Positions 32,400 through 42,880 of a DNA stretch of 64,000 nt are shown here, piece after piece. Origin of the DNA: Acheta domesticus (taxonomy: Eukaryota > Arthropoda > Insecta > Orthoptera > Gryllidae). Position numbers and translations under genes: made by a program. Each line of letters begins with the position of its first letter. Within the stretch, counting starts at the first letter, position 1. The notes beneath the pieces are model-generated. The model was not told where the DNA came from. It ran no database searches and saw only the letters and a list, made by a program, of their open reading frames with translations. The stretch spans positions 178,086,961 through 178,150,960 of the forward strand of contig JAHLJT010009419.1 of the NCBI GenBank assembly GCA_031308135.1. Reading direction: 5' to 3'.

Positions 32400-33019
32400 T
32401 ATAAGCACCTCTAGTTTATAATTTATTGCATTTGTGAGTTCAAGTAATTGTATAATTTTTTTTGTGAAGTTTCTCAAAATCTCACGTTTTCTGTTCAAGT
32501 GAACTTAAAATTACTTTGCTTGAGAAACTGTCAAATGACATTTTCTCAAACATTTCTAAACATTTTACAAGAAAAATTTGCGTGTAGTTTCTTGTTTTAT
32601 TCCTCTATGATATTCTGAGTGTCATATTTCTATTTCGTTATTAGAAATTATTGAGAATATGTTGAAAAAATGTATTTCGTGATTTTAATACAATACTTAC
32701 TCGTACTTCCTCAATATAAATATTGCATGAATTCCATGACTTAACCATTATGTTACCTGATAGTACAATAAATGTTATATTCAACAACATTTTTTTAGTT
32801 GGTTAATTTTGAGAAACGTGTTCATAACTGAGTGCGATTTTGAAAGATTTCGATCTTAAGTCTTTTTTTATTGTTGCTACAGAAACAAAGTCAAGAAATT
32901 AAAATACATACTCGTAGATTCAATGCTGCAAATCACATTACAGGCCGCGTATGCAAAGAATAAGGCAGTGTAGTTTTTAATCAGATTATATTAAACAACC
33001 GAACACGTTTATAAATATT
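32400..33019. other. No gene recognised
   Basis: AT-rich, without structure I can name. Confidence 0.5.
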
Positions 33020-33505
33020 GCTCTCAAGTGAGTTTGCCTCGTAAGACAGGGGCTCGTTTCAGGTGATACCAAGTCCGTGGACAGTGAGATTGTGGGTTCG
33101 AAACCCAGGCTGGAATGTTTTAATTTATCTTCGTGGCGTGGGGGGTATCCCGATTCCTTCCTGGATTACACCTATCCCATTGTCTTTCCATAACTCCTTC
33201 GTCTTACAGACAACTGTGTGTGAAATGTGTGTGTAATTGAGGAAACGAATTCCTACACCCAGAACAATGGTACAAGCACTGAGATGGGGCCAAGGGACCC
33301 CACGGGCAAGTATGTAAGGGACCAACTTAATAGGGACCAACGTAAGCCCATGCGATGTTCAGGGAGCGTGGTGGTGCTCGTCACTGGGAAAGTCCCCAAA
33401 GAAACGGTGGGAACCGCTGGATTTCTAGACATAGCTATTCACTGAAAAGAGGATGGGCAAAATAGAAAAGTTAACCCAGAATCAAGAGAATGCGAAATTA
33501 TCGAG
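33020..33505 (+). mobile_element. SINE-2 copy 2 (tRNA-derived)
   Basis: B-box GGTTCGAAACC (33095-33105) in an otherwise tRNA-like head, then the same body order as 31458-31946. Divergence between the copies is roughly 25-30%, so the family is old. The short frames inside it are fortuitous. Confidence 0.75.
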
Positions 33506-33566
33506 TTTGAGAATTTCTTTGCCGTCTGTAGCATAGTTTGTCTTGTATTTCTCGTTCGTCTTATTC

Positions 33567-33662
33567 TCCTTCTATACCTCCTCCTCCTACCCCTCCTCCT
33601 CTTCCTCTTCTTCTTACTTCCCCTCCTCCTCCTCTTCCTCCCCCCTCATTCTTCTTCTTTCT
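33567..33662. repeat. Polypyrimidine tract (TCC/CCT)n
   Basis: About 95 bp of almost pure pyrimidine made of CCTCCT and TTCTTC units on the plus strand. Serine- or proline-rich open frames here are artefacts. Confidence 0.9.
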
Positions 33663-34522
33663 CGTAGGCTTCATCTCCTATGCCATCTCTTTCGATTTCG
33701 ATCATTCTCCATTTACATTTACAATTTTCGTATATACATACATTTTACTGTTCTTTTTTGTACACAGATCCTAAGGCAGTGCACTCTTATTCTTGCAATG
33801 GGAAGATGTAAAATTGCGGTTTGACCTGCACTCGAGATCTGCCTCTCTGACGTTCCCTTGCGACGCCGGCGTACCATGTTCACCTCGAGGCGTACTTTTA
33901 TCCCTTTCTAGGACGTAATTACACAAGCGGCGCGCGTTTGTAAACAAGAGGGAAAATGAAATCCTCTGCCATGTTTATACGAAAACAATGGTATCAGTGT
34001 CAGTTCATGACATTTGCGTAGAAACTGTTTATGCTTTCAGGAGTATGCTGAAGTATAAAATTGTCTCCTCAGCTTGAAAAGAGACATACTACGTTTATAC
34101 GAGAGACAAGGCATGCAAGTTCATGAAAGAATCTGAGATTAGAAAACTCGAATTTCAGCAATTTTTTGCTTTGGAATTTATGACTTCAGTATCACATTCA
34201 TCAATTCAGAATTTCTTTACTTGTCGTCATTGTAAATATTCATAGTTTTTCGCATTTTACGTTTCAGTTACTTTAACATATGTAGCTGAGAATATGATAC
34301 AATATTATAAAATAATTATTAAATTATGTATAATTTTAAATATTTTTACTTGTTTAGTAGGAAAATGATGTATTATTTAATTTGATTGTAGAACACCTTT
34401 TTGTAAATTCGTCGGTTTCTTCCAACTTTTCTGTCTTTGAAAAGTTGAAAAGATTGTTGTCAATTTGAAGATTCACAGTTATTTTAAGATTTAGATTCGA
34501 CAAAATTATAAAGTCAGAACCC
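33663..34522. other. No gene recognised
   Basis: AT-rich, with a small GC patch near 33830-33950. No coding or transposon structure seen. Confidence 0.5.
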
Positions 34523-37164
34523 TAAGGGCCGTTTCTACAAACAGGGTTTATCCCGTGGTCTCCGTATCCGTGGAGTTAAGTTATCCTTCTGGTATAAGCA
34601 TCTCATGCATTCTACAAACGCAGTTACACCAATGGCATAACTATCCCTCGCATGGAACACGGTAGCATTAGTTAGCAGTACTGGAGCACGAAATTGCAAT
34701 GCTTCTGGGTATTATCGACGTTCCGTGGATAAGATTTCAGCAGAGCACGCTGACTTGTCTCGGGTGGGAGTGCAAATTGCAGAGCCATGAACGTATATAC
34801 GAAGACACCCGAGCGATCGGAGAGCTTGAGCTTGCGCCACTGGTGTCGATTTGAGCCTTGTGCCCTCTCGAGACAAGTTATTTCCATTAAAATAGCCCAA
34901 TTAGCAAATAAATTAATGTATCTTACTGACATTTTAGTTAACTGTTTATTATACATGTTTAAATAATCATGTTTTATTTTCAAAATATATTTATTAGTAT
35001 CTGAGAAAAAGATGTTTATTTTTGGTATTGCCTATCACTCCAAAATAAATTAAAAATAACCAAATATTTTTTAAATTCTAAAAGTAATGTCTTTAAACAA
35101 AAATGCAACCATAATTATATTAATCTACAGCCTCTTAACAGGTTCCTAAATTATTACTTTAATTGATTGAAAATTAAATGGAGGAAATGGGTAATTAAAA
35201 GGATAAGTTGGAGCTTTTTAAATATGAGAGAATGTAAGGAAAATGAATTTCTGGGAAAGTGAAAATGAAAATTTAAGATTGCGCATTCACAGTTTGTTAA
35301 TAAATGTTTTCTTTAAAATTGCCCAGAAGCATACATTGCACTTTCAACATCATTTTTTTTTCTTCTTTTATTGACATGACTATGCAAAATTACTATCCAA
35401 ACAAGACTATGCAAAATTAAAATTACCTCGTTTTTTACCAAGTGTAACACCCTTCACTTTTCATTCTTGGATTATTTTTTTAAACCTATTTGAAATCTTT
35501 ACGTCACATGTTTTATACATTCTTTTTTTTTCTAATAATAAAGTTGTCTCTATAGACGTTTAGTTTCACAAGGCGATTGAAAGTCTTTGCATCACCATCC
35601 GACAGTATTGTTGTATATCTAAAATTATGAGACAGGACACTCTTCCTCAATATCTCAATTGCAGCTATCCATACTTATACTCTCTGCAGCTATCTCCATT
35701 GCATTTGAAAATTCATTAAAATTATTATGACACTCACCACTTAAATCATGAATTTCTTTTAATTTTTTATATTCACAGCTTTTTTTCTCCTAATTTGCCC
35801 TTGTTCTTTTCACAAGTGCCACAGTATTTTGACAAAATGAAATCAGTAACAAGACCAGTCAAGGTATCGATAACCATTCCCATTCCATAATGAGGTGTAT
35901 GTATGAGATGTGTCGTTTATGCCATGTTCCATCGTACAATACTGATAAATTTATAACTTCATCACTAACTGAATCTAGTACATCTGTGTAAGCTTCATGT
36001 ATGGCTGCATATGAAAGCCTCAAAATTTCCTCTTTCATTTTTACATTATTTTTAATAAAAGCAAGAACACGAGAATTGTAAGTTGAAACATTCATTGGTA
36101 TCATTCAATCATTATTCATTCAATGGTAAACCAATTACCATTGAAACTGCTCTATTGCTGCATAGCTCCTACCTTTTTCCAAAGAAGCATCCACAATTTT
36201 CCTATTCATTTCATATGGTGGCCTAGTACAAGATGATGTTACAAGAGCACGAGGGCTAGTTGAAACTTGATTTAACACTTGTTCACAATTATTATTACAC
36301 TTGCTCACTAACTGATAAGCAAATGACATTGATTGTTTTACTTCAATGCATAGGAGATTTGAGGATCCGCAGACAGCACTCACACACATCCTTTTAGTAA
36401 ATGTTTCTAAACACACTTGTGAAGTAACATGTAAGTGCAATTCTCTTCTTCAGATATTTCACTGTTTAGAAGGAAAAACATCAGTGAACTTGGAAAAAAT
36501 GTTCGCACTGGCTGATGGTGTGACCGGTGTGATTTTGTCAGATAATGAACAATGCTTGACATCTGATTCTAAAAAAGTTTCTTCTTCCTCAGCACTGGCA
36601 CTTGTGATTGTAATCTCCTGTTGTTTCTTCTTTACAAAAGCTGCATTTTTATTACCAGTGCACTCCTTTGCACCAAAATAAATATAACCTAAACTAGCCG
36701 AAGGAAAATAAATTGATAATATGAAATATTAATTACACAACACCTACCAATTAACTAAGTTATAGAAAAGTTAAAATAAACTAATGCGACTAATAGTTTG
36801 GAAAATATTCTTGTAAAACGAAAGTTAACAACATACCTTGTTAATTGCATTAACGACCACTTTAAATTAGAAAAATTAAATTTCTGACAGATTTCGAATG
36901 AAAGTTTTGCGCCCTGGAAGTCCGATCGGCTCTGTTCCAAAAGATCAGCTGTAAACCACTGCTGACCACTGCCGCCATTTGCAAACTTCGACCCGGGATA
37001 ACAGGGGGATAGGGCCTAACCCTAGGCCGAGTGGTGGGTTACGAAACTCCAGTAGTAACACCACCTGGAGGGGATAACCCGTGATTGTAGAAAACACGAT
37101 GGAGCGCTGTACCCGGAACAACGTTATTCTGTGGTTTAAACCCCAATTGTAAAAACGGCCCTAA
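34523..37164 (-). mobile_element. 2.6-kb DNA transposon with both ends
   Basis: The element proper is 34526-37161. Terminal inverted repeats are left GGGCCGTTTCTACAAACAGG and right reversed GGGCCGTTTTTACAATTGGG, and the similarity continues through GGTTTA. TAA sits immediately outside both ends. A 3-bp TAA duplication with GG-initial ends is typical of PIF/Harbinger, yet the interior encodes a Mutator-domain type transposase relic on the minus strand. Either the TAA is chance and the target duplication is eroded, or two elements are nested. The subterminal regions are GC-richer than the interior. Confidence 0.75.
35380..36680 (-). pseudogene. Mutator-like transposase-domain protein, pseudogene
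   Basis: The minus strand reads, in order and in shifting frames: a serine/glutamate-rich leader; RPPYEMNRKIVDASLEKGRS followed by YAAIEQF; then a block containing SYAAIHEAYTDVLD, YDGTWHKR (DGTW at about 35920-35937) and SYIHLI; then LVTDFILSKYCGTCEKNKG; and RYTTILSDGDAKTFNRL (SDGD near 35598). This order matches the Mutator-like transposase domain proteins abundant in arthropods: G-x-G/S-Y-x-x-x-E-K/Q-F, D-G-T-W, S-K-Y-C-x-x-C, L-S-D-G-D. In-frame stops and frameshifts occur throughout, for example after EQFQW and before the leader. Confidence 0.75.
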
Positions 37165-38464
37165 TTCAGATAATTATTTCTTCGATAAACACATGAACTG
37201 ACATTGTGCTTATTCTTTAGTACTTTGGTGATATGTGCCGAAATATATACTACTATTTTTCAAAGCTTCACTCTTTATTCCGTCCTTTTATCGATTCTGT
37301 GTCAACAAACAATTTGTAGATACATTAATATAACATAAATTATTACTGAATATTTTATTTTCTGGTTTAAAAGTTCAGTTTTAATTTTAATATTGAAAGT
37401 GTTTAAAAAGAAAACAAATCCCCGAAGTTACTTCTGCAAAGTTTTGAAATTCGTTTATGGACGAATTCAGTTATTGGTATATAGTTCTTGACTGGAAGGA
37501 GATTTTTTATGTAATTGATTTTGAACGCCGTGATATAATGCAGTCTCATACCAAATGACATTTTGGACACAACCATCGCTGTATGAAAGACAGAGATCGC
37601 TCGGATGCGAAACTCGTATAGTGCGCGTAGGTACTTGCCGAAGAGAAAGCAACTTGAAGCATGACGGATAAACCTCGGTATTATTATATCCGTGTAATTC
37701 TCTTACGACAATTCAATAATGGGATATTGAATATTCATAAAGCAATCATAACTTTAATTTTGGATGTAAATAGTCAATGATCTAAGACAAGTTAGTTACT
37801 CGCAAAAAGTTTTTAAAAACTCACAAATAAGAAAACAACAGTTTATTTTCATTTTTGTTTACATTTATACCGTACTAGAATGTATTCACCAATTGATTTC
37901 ATATAAATATACATAAGTTTCAATGCGTTAAAGAATGCACAAGGAATGTACTAGAAAAGATAACAATGAAATGTAAAAAGTTTGGCTTCTCCCAAAAATA
38001 TACTCTTCTTCAATACACTTCAATATGTTGGCACTTGGCACACTTACAACAGTTCAACTGAATACTGAGCACATTATTACAGGATCGGTGTTTTTTACCT
38101 TGTCACCTTCTCCTGCTAAACTTCTACAATTTTAATATTTTCTGACTTGCCAATATCCACTTCATAAATCTTTGTCTATGATGTGTAATGTGTGCATTCT
38201 GTTGATGCCGATCTTTACGAAAGTTTTACAAAGACGTAAGATTTTATAGTCTTGAAAAGCTTCAAAGATTTTCATTTCTTTAAAAGTTGTATGAAAGATG
38301 AACGATTATGTAACAAAATATTGAGCAAACTATAAATTCATTGTATTTGCATTGTATTCAGAAGAACGATGTTACTGGTAGAAACACTGAATTCGTTCAG
38401 CCGAAACGTTTTCGAGAAAAGGACCTGACTCGAGTTAAACTCTTCATCCAGATAACGTGTCATT
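37165..38464. other. No gene recognised
   Basis: AT-rich. Near 38395-38460 the minus strand contains CTGGATGAAGAGTTTAACTC...CTCGAAAACGTTTCGG, faintly like the CTGATGAAG...CGAAACG motif at 11728 but lacking the conserved core. Confidence 0.5.
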
Positions 38465-38489
38465 TTGTCCAGTGGTACAGTGCGGTATT

Positions 38490-39060
38490 CCGATGATTAC
38501 GCCTTCGGCGGAGGCGGAGGCGGCGGCGGCGGCGGGGGCGCAGCCCTTCCTCAACGTGGCATTTTAATCAGCATATTTCCCCATCTTCCTTATCTCGACA
38601 TCGCGGAGCCACGAAGCAGCCGTCGCGCCGCCCTGCGGTTTTCCGCGTCGTGGGCGGCGCTCGCCCGCCCGCAGCCACTTCGCCCGGGGCGACTCCGCAG
38701 CCGCATTGCGGGTGAGGGGGCGGGGCAGGGCCAGCAGCCCCCGGGGGCCGGCGGAGGAAGGAACGGGGGGGCGGAGGGGGGCGAAGTGTACCCCCGGAGA
38801 CGCGTCGGGCCGGACTCTTTAAATGAAAATTCTCCGCCAAGTTCCGCGCTGCGTCGCCCGCGCGGCGAGCCCCGGCCCCGGGCGGCGGCGACGGTGACGG
38901 AGGGGGAGGAGGAGGAGGCGGAAAAAAGTTGCGGAGGGGCGGGCGCTAATTTAAAAGTAATTAACGGCTGGCTGCGCGGCGGCGGCGGTGGTGGCTGGGG
39001 CCGTGCTTGCCCCAGGCTTCGAACGGCGGTCGCCCTCCGCTGGGGCCTTTCCTCTCGTAA
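38490..39060 (+). promoter_or_regulatory. CpG island with GGC triplet run, candidate promoter
   Basis: Starts abruptly with (GGCGGA)n/(GGC)n at about 38505-38540 and continues as very CpG-dense unique sequence to 39060. A 348-codon frame runs through it into the 16-bp minisatellite. The poly-Gly start and repeat tail argue against a protein. Regulatory DNA or a 5' untranslated exon is the more likely reading. Confidence 0.3.
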
Positions 39061-39164
39061 CCCCTCAACTGCAATCCTCCAATCCTCCAAGGCTCAAACC
39101 CTCAAACGACCGGACTCTCATCTCTCATTCTCGTTTCTTGCAACTCGCCAACTTCAGAACCTCG

Positions 39165-39365
39165 TAACCTGCCAACCCCCCAACCTGCCAATCCCCCAAT
39201 CTGCCAATCCCCCAACCTGCCAATCCCCCAACCTGCCAATCCCCCAACCTGCCAATCCCCCAACCTGCCAATCCCCCAACCTGCCAATCCCCCAACCTGC
39301 CAATCCCCCAACCTGCCAATCCCCCAACCTGCCAATCCCCCAACCTGCCAATCCCCCAACCTACC
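39165..39365. repeat. 16-bp minisatellite CCCCCAACCTGCCAAT
   Basis: About 12 almost identical copies. 16 is not a multiple of 3, so all three frames cycle through the same 16-residue peptide (Asn-Pro-Pro-Thr-Cys-Gln-Ser-Pro...). The near-perfect identity implies recent amplification or gene conversion. Confidence 0.97.
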
Positions 39366-39542
39366 AACCTGCCAACATCCCAACCTCCCAACTTGCCAAC
39401 CTCCCTACCTCCCAACCTGCGAACCTCCCAACCTGTCAACCTGCCAACATCCCAACCTGCCAATCTCCCAACCTGCCACCCTCCCAACCTGCCAATTTCC
39501 AAATTTGCTGACCTCCCATTCAGCCAACCTGTCAACCTCCCG
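39366..39542. repeat. Degenerate extension of the 16-bp minisatellite
   Basis: The same CCAACCTxCCAAC theme with mixed unit lengths of 8, 11 and 16 bp and many substitutions, an old flank to the homogenised core. Confidence 0.85.
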
Positions 39543-40289
39543 AAGCCTGAAGTCAAAGTCATCAAAATTTCAATTCCTCAGACCCCTGTCCTAAAATATC
39601 CCGAACTCCAACGTGTAACTATGCACTTTGTGGCCTTAGGGCCAGGACTGCGAAGGAAAAATGGACTCCGGGAGCAGGACTCGCAAATAAATATTTAAGC
39701 GCAAATCACATGTTAAAAATGTATTTTTTACTCTGTTTCATTAAAGTTCAACTTAATAAAAACTATTTTAAAAAAGTGTTCTAATAGCACCGCTGTCAGC
39801 AATGATCATTTTCGCAATGAAAAGGAAAATTCACTCTGCGGATGTTGATCTCTTACTGACTATATCAAAATCAGTTTGGCAAATTTCGCAGGGTGAATTG
39901 TGAAATGTAAACAAAAATGATAGTTCATTTAATTTTCCCAAAGTGGACAAACGTTGTACAATATTCTTATCGTAACATCTTATTACGATACTGATTTCGT
40001 AAATAACTGCTAGATTATTATCCTTCGGGTTGAATATTATGTTAGAAAATAGCCAATAAAATATTTATTTTGATATATTTTTAATTCAACAGTAGTCACA
40101 AATTTTAAAAAAAGTATTTGAAGTTTTATAGATAAAATGTTACTGTTCATATGATTTCTAATTTTTAATATACATAAAATATAATAATATATTATTATAT
40201 TATATTATAATATAATATAATATTTAATATACACAAATAATTGTCATAAAAGGAAGCTCCACCCAAAAGGACAAGGAGGATTGCGATCA
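39543..40289. other. No gene recognised; AT palindromic patch
   Basis: AT-rich. 40165-40225 is made of TATAATATTA units that are self-complementary and could extrude as a cruciform. Confidence 0.55.
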
Positions 40290-40449
40290 TTGTTGGCAGG
40301 CAGGTAGGACCGCATGCGATCTGTTCTTCGTCTTCTGTCTCCAATCCTCTCTCCTTACACACATATAAGCACTTACTTGCACTACACTATCACACATGTC
40401 GGGAGACCTGTCAGGCGCTTAGAGCTGGTCCCGGCTGATGTGTTCCTCT
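40290..40449 (+). mobile_element. SINE-1 copy, left part (split by MITE)
   Basis: Matches 12995-13145: GGACCGCATGCGATC, CTCTCCTTACACACATATAA, ACACATGTCGGGAGACC and GAGCTGGTCCC. It is interrupted at 40450 and resumes at 40701 (GTGGGAGATACC). Confidence 0.7.
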
Positions 40450-40700
40450 CAGTGGTGGATCCAGGGAGGGGCCATGCACATCCTTCTCCCCAAAGCCTAG
40501 AGTTTTCGTTTGTTACCTCCTTTTATTTGGAAAAAAAATATTAAAATATTTATTTATTTTAGAGTTATGTATTTATTTCAAAACAATATTCTTTAGAATC
40601 ATTCATACACTACTGAAATCATATTCAATATAAAAACATATGGTGATTATTTAACAAGAATCTATGATGTCCTCCAAAATGATCCGCCCCTGGTTCCATT
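40442..40700. mobile_element. hAT-like MITE with CAGTGGTGGATCC ends
   Basis: The element proper is 40450-40692 (243 bp). The left end is CAGTGGTGGATCCAGGGAG and the right end reversed is CAGGGGCGGATCATTTTGG. Flanking 8-mers are GTTCCTCT and GTTCCATT (6 of 8). CAGTGGxGGATCC is a familiar hAT-type terminus in animals. SINE-1 continuity on both sides confirms the insertion. Confidence 0.75.
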
Positions 40701-40880
40701 GTGGGAGATACCTTGTTAGAGAAAACACTCCAGAAGCTGAGGTGTATGTCATTGCCAGTTCTCACCATCCAGCGGGGAAGGTATCACTGCAACATTCCTG
40801 TATAAAGCATTCACTACACTAAAGGGACTACTGACCGTAGCGGGTTAAGTGCTTGGAAATTTCAATGGATCAGTCGTAAT
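40693..40880 (+). mobile_element. SINE-1 copy, right part
   Basis: GTGGGAGATACCTTGTTAG, CACCATCCAGCGGGGAAGG, CACTACACTAAAGGGAC and the AAGTGCTTGGAA..TCAATGGATCAG segment follow the order of 13155-13330. Confidence 0.7.
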
Positions 40881-40950
40881 TTTACCATTGTATATTAATC
40901 TCACTGCTCCTGGTTGTCTTTCCATTCTGCTTGCTCTTTCCAGCCCGTAA

Positions 40951-41340
40951 AATCTCTCTGTATATGAATCAGTGAAATTTTCTCTGATTCAATCAGTGAG
41001 AGTGGAAGTCACTGATATATTCAGTCGAAATGTGAAGTTTCGCTGACAATCAGCGAATATGTGAACCTTTTCATAATGACCGCCAGCATTTCACTGGTCG
41101 TCAGTGGTAAAAGTGCCGCGCCATCATCGCTCACTGATCGTTCAGTCGACACTTTCAATTAGTTGTCACAGATTTCACTGATTAAAACAAAAGTTTCACT
41201 GATTCGAAAAGTGCGCCCGATTTGCACCGATTTGTTCAGTTCAATTCACTGATTGTTAGTGGTAGGGTTATAACTGACAGCATCAGTGAATAGTCACCGG
41301 TCAATCAGTAGTTTTTTCATTGATTCAGACTGAGAGAGTG
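40951..41340. repeat. Dense cluster of TCA(C/G)TGA heptamers in a TIR-bounded element
   Basis: Exact TCAGTGA or TCACTGA occurs eight times (near 40969, 40994, 41009, 41131, 41175, 41197, 41247 and 41283), with several one-mismatch copies (TCACTGG, TCAGTGG, CAATCAGTAG). The ends resemble inverted repeats: CTCTCTGTATATGAATCAGT on the left and CTCTCTCAGTCTGAATCAAT reversed on the right, both followed by GAAA. It may be a non-autonomous transposon with many transposase sites, or a homotypic protein-binding cluster. Confidence 0.6.
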
Positions 41341-41640
41341 CGCTGCTGTTCGACTTCGTATTCATCCGCGGTGTCGCGTTATTCACTTCCGCAGATGCAT
41401 CCGGGAGTCGAACCGAGGGCTCCGCGCGCTCCACTGCGGCTGTTCTTTCCTCCGCCGCCGAGAGCTTCTGCTGCGGAGCGCTCGCCGCTCGCTTTTTCTC
41501 GCTTTCCGTCTGAAGCGTCGAGGAAGATTCGCAGTTCCGCGCAGCGCCAGGGCTTTTTTGTCACGTGCTCCGGTGTCTCTTGCCAGAGTCCCGGCTTCGT
41601 CGGAAGCAAAACATTTTTTGTCCGTGCGTTGAAAGAAAAA
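41341..41640 (-). other. CpG-rich patch with a tRNA-like B-box on the minus strand
   Basis: The minus strand contains CTCGGTTCGACTCCCGGATG (complement of about 41398-41417), which fits a polymerase III B-box. The preceding bases do not fold as a complete tRNA. The overlapping 148-codon plus frame (41320-41766) has no recognised domain. A SINE head or a CpG promoter are both possible. Confidence 0.35.
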
Positions 41641-41769
41641 AAAAGCTACGTGGGATGTGGTTACGAGCGAATGGGGTTACCAACTCATCATTTTGAAATG
41701 AGCGGACCTGTTTTTAATTGTGTTCACGAGAGCAGAGGAAACTGTGTTAGCCTTAATAAAACTTAATAT

Positions 41770-42109
41770 TTAATATGAATGCCGTATGTTTATTAAATAA
41801 AGGGAAGTAGTTGATAATTATTTATCACTTCATCATTATTCTTTTGAATGGACTTTTCTTTATTTTTGCTTATTGATTTTTTTGTCTGAAAGCAGTCAGA
41901 CAGGATGAAAATATACCACATTTATTTTTTTTAAGTTGAGAATGTAATTATCGAGATAATACCTCAATTTTTTTCATATCATTCCTTGAAACGTCATGTT
42001 TTAATTTTAGCACGTGTTTACCTTTGGTGAGAACGTTTAATATACATTGTATGAAAATTCAAATCAATCACTTTGTATCCACATTTATAAACACCATTTC
42101 AGAATTAAG
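41770..42109. other. No gene recognised
   Basis: AT-rich 3' flank of the pogo relic. It probably includes eroded transposon sequence, but no terminal repeat could be identified. Confidence 0.45.
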
Positions 42110-42880
42110 ATTTCATATCTAAACGATCATTGTATTTAACAATCACGTAATCACCAACCCCAGCTTCAAAAGATACACGGATGTCATCATTATCTGCCAC
42201 ACTGATACTGTACGTATGGTCATTTTCTGGGCTATTCTCAAGTGAACACAAGGATTCGTCACTCTCTTCATATGGGAGCTCAAAATGTTCATCTACAGAC
42301 GATTCTTTCCTTCAATTTGATCCTCTTGGCTTCTTAACAGATCTCTTAAGCTTCTGCGAAGGTTTTCCTACGTGTTGTCTTCTGTGATGTGGAGGATTGA
42401 GCCTGATTTGATTATTCGGAATTCATTAGCAGTAATGCGTTTACATGGAAGCGCATTTACATTTCCCTTCTTCTTTACTTGTACATCGCAGCTGTCACCT
42501 GTATGTGTTCAGATGTTTCCGTCACATTATCGCACAACTTTCTGAAAACATCTCGTATTAGTGGTTATATTCTACTGGCTCGAAAACTAGCAATCAAATT
42601 AGCAGAGCTTCTGTCACGTAAAGTTTTCATCAAATCAAACAGTAATGAGGGAGAAGCGTTTTTTGGAAGAGTCTGTCTGGTATGACTGGTCTATTTCCAT
42701 TTATTGAAAACATATCGCCAAGCCATTTTATCGGTCAAACGTAGGTCACATCAAGGGGTTGTAACAAATGTGAGTGTGGTGGAAGAGCTATGAACTTTGT
42801 TATTTCCATGGAACGTCGTAATTAATGCGAGAACTAAGGTTGTCGCCTATCAACATCTTTATTTCCGTTAAGATTGGGAA
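42110..42880 (-). pseudogene. pogo/Tigger-type DDE transposase, C-terminal pseudogene
   Basis: The minus strand reads, from high to low coordinate and across frame changes: KMLIGDNLSSRIN (about 42825-42865, the second catalytic-aspartate region), LPPHSHLLQPLDV (about 42748-42786), LFDLMKTLRDRSSANLIASF followed by RASRI (about 42570-42640), RRKPSQKLKRSVKKPRGSN, and finally DNDDIRVSFEAGVGDYVIVKY followed by NDRLD (about 42120-42190). This is the order of the C-terminal half of pogo/Tigger/jerky-like transposases (DNLSSH, LPPNSTHLLQPLDV, ENLIAGFRxTGIYP). Several stops and frameshifts make it dead. The N-terminal CENP-B-like DNA-binding part was not found upstream. Confidence 0.75.

Noticed and set aside
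38395..38460. Fourth hammerhead-like motif
   Set aside because: It lacks the invariant CTGATGA/CTGAAGA core (reads CTGGATGA), and the stem is weak.
39165..39365. CRISPR-like repeat array
   Set aside because: The units are contiguous 16-mers without unique spacers, in a eukaryotic context.
38465..39511. 348-codon plus-strand frame
   Set aside because: A poly-Gly start, then a CpG island, then a 16-bp minisatellite translated as a 16-residue cycle. This is compositional.
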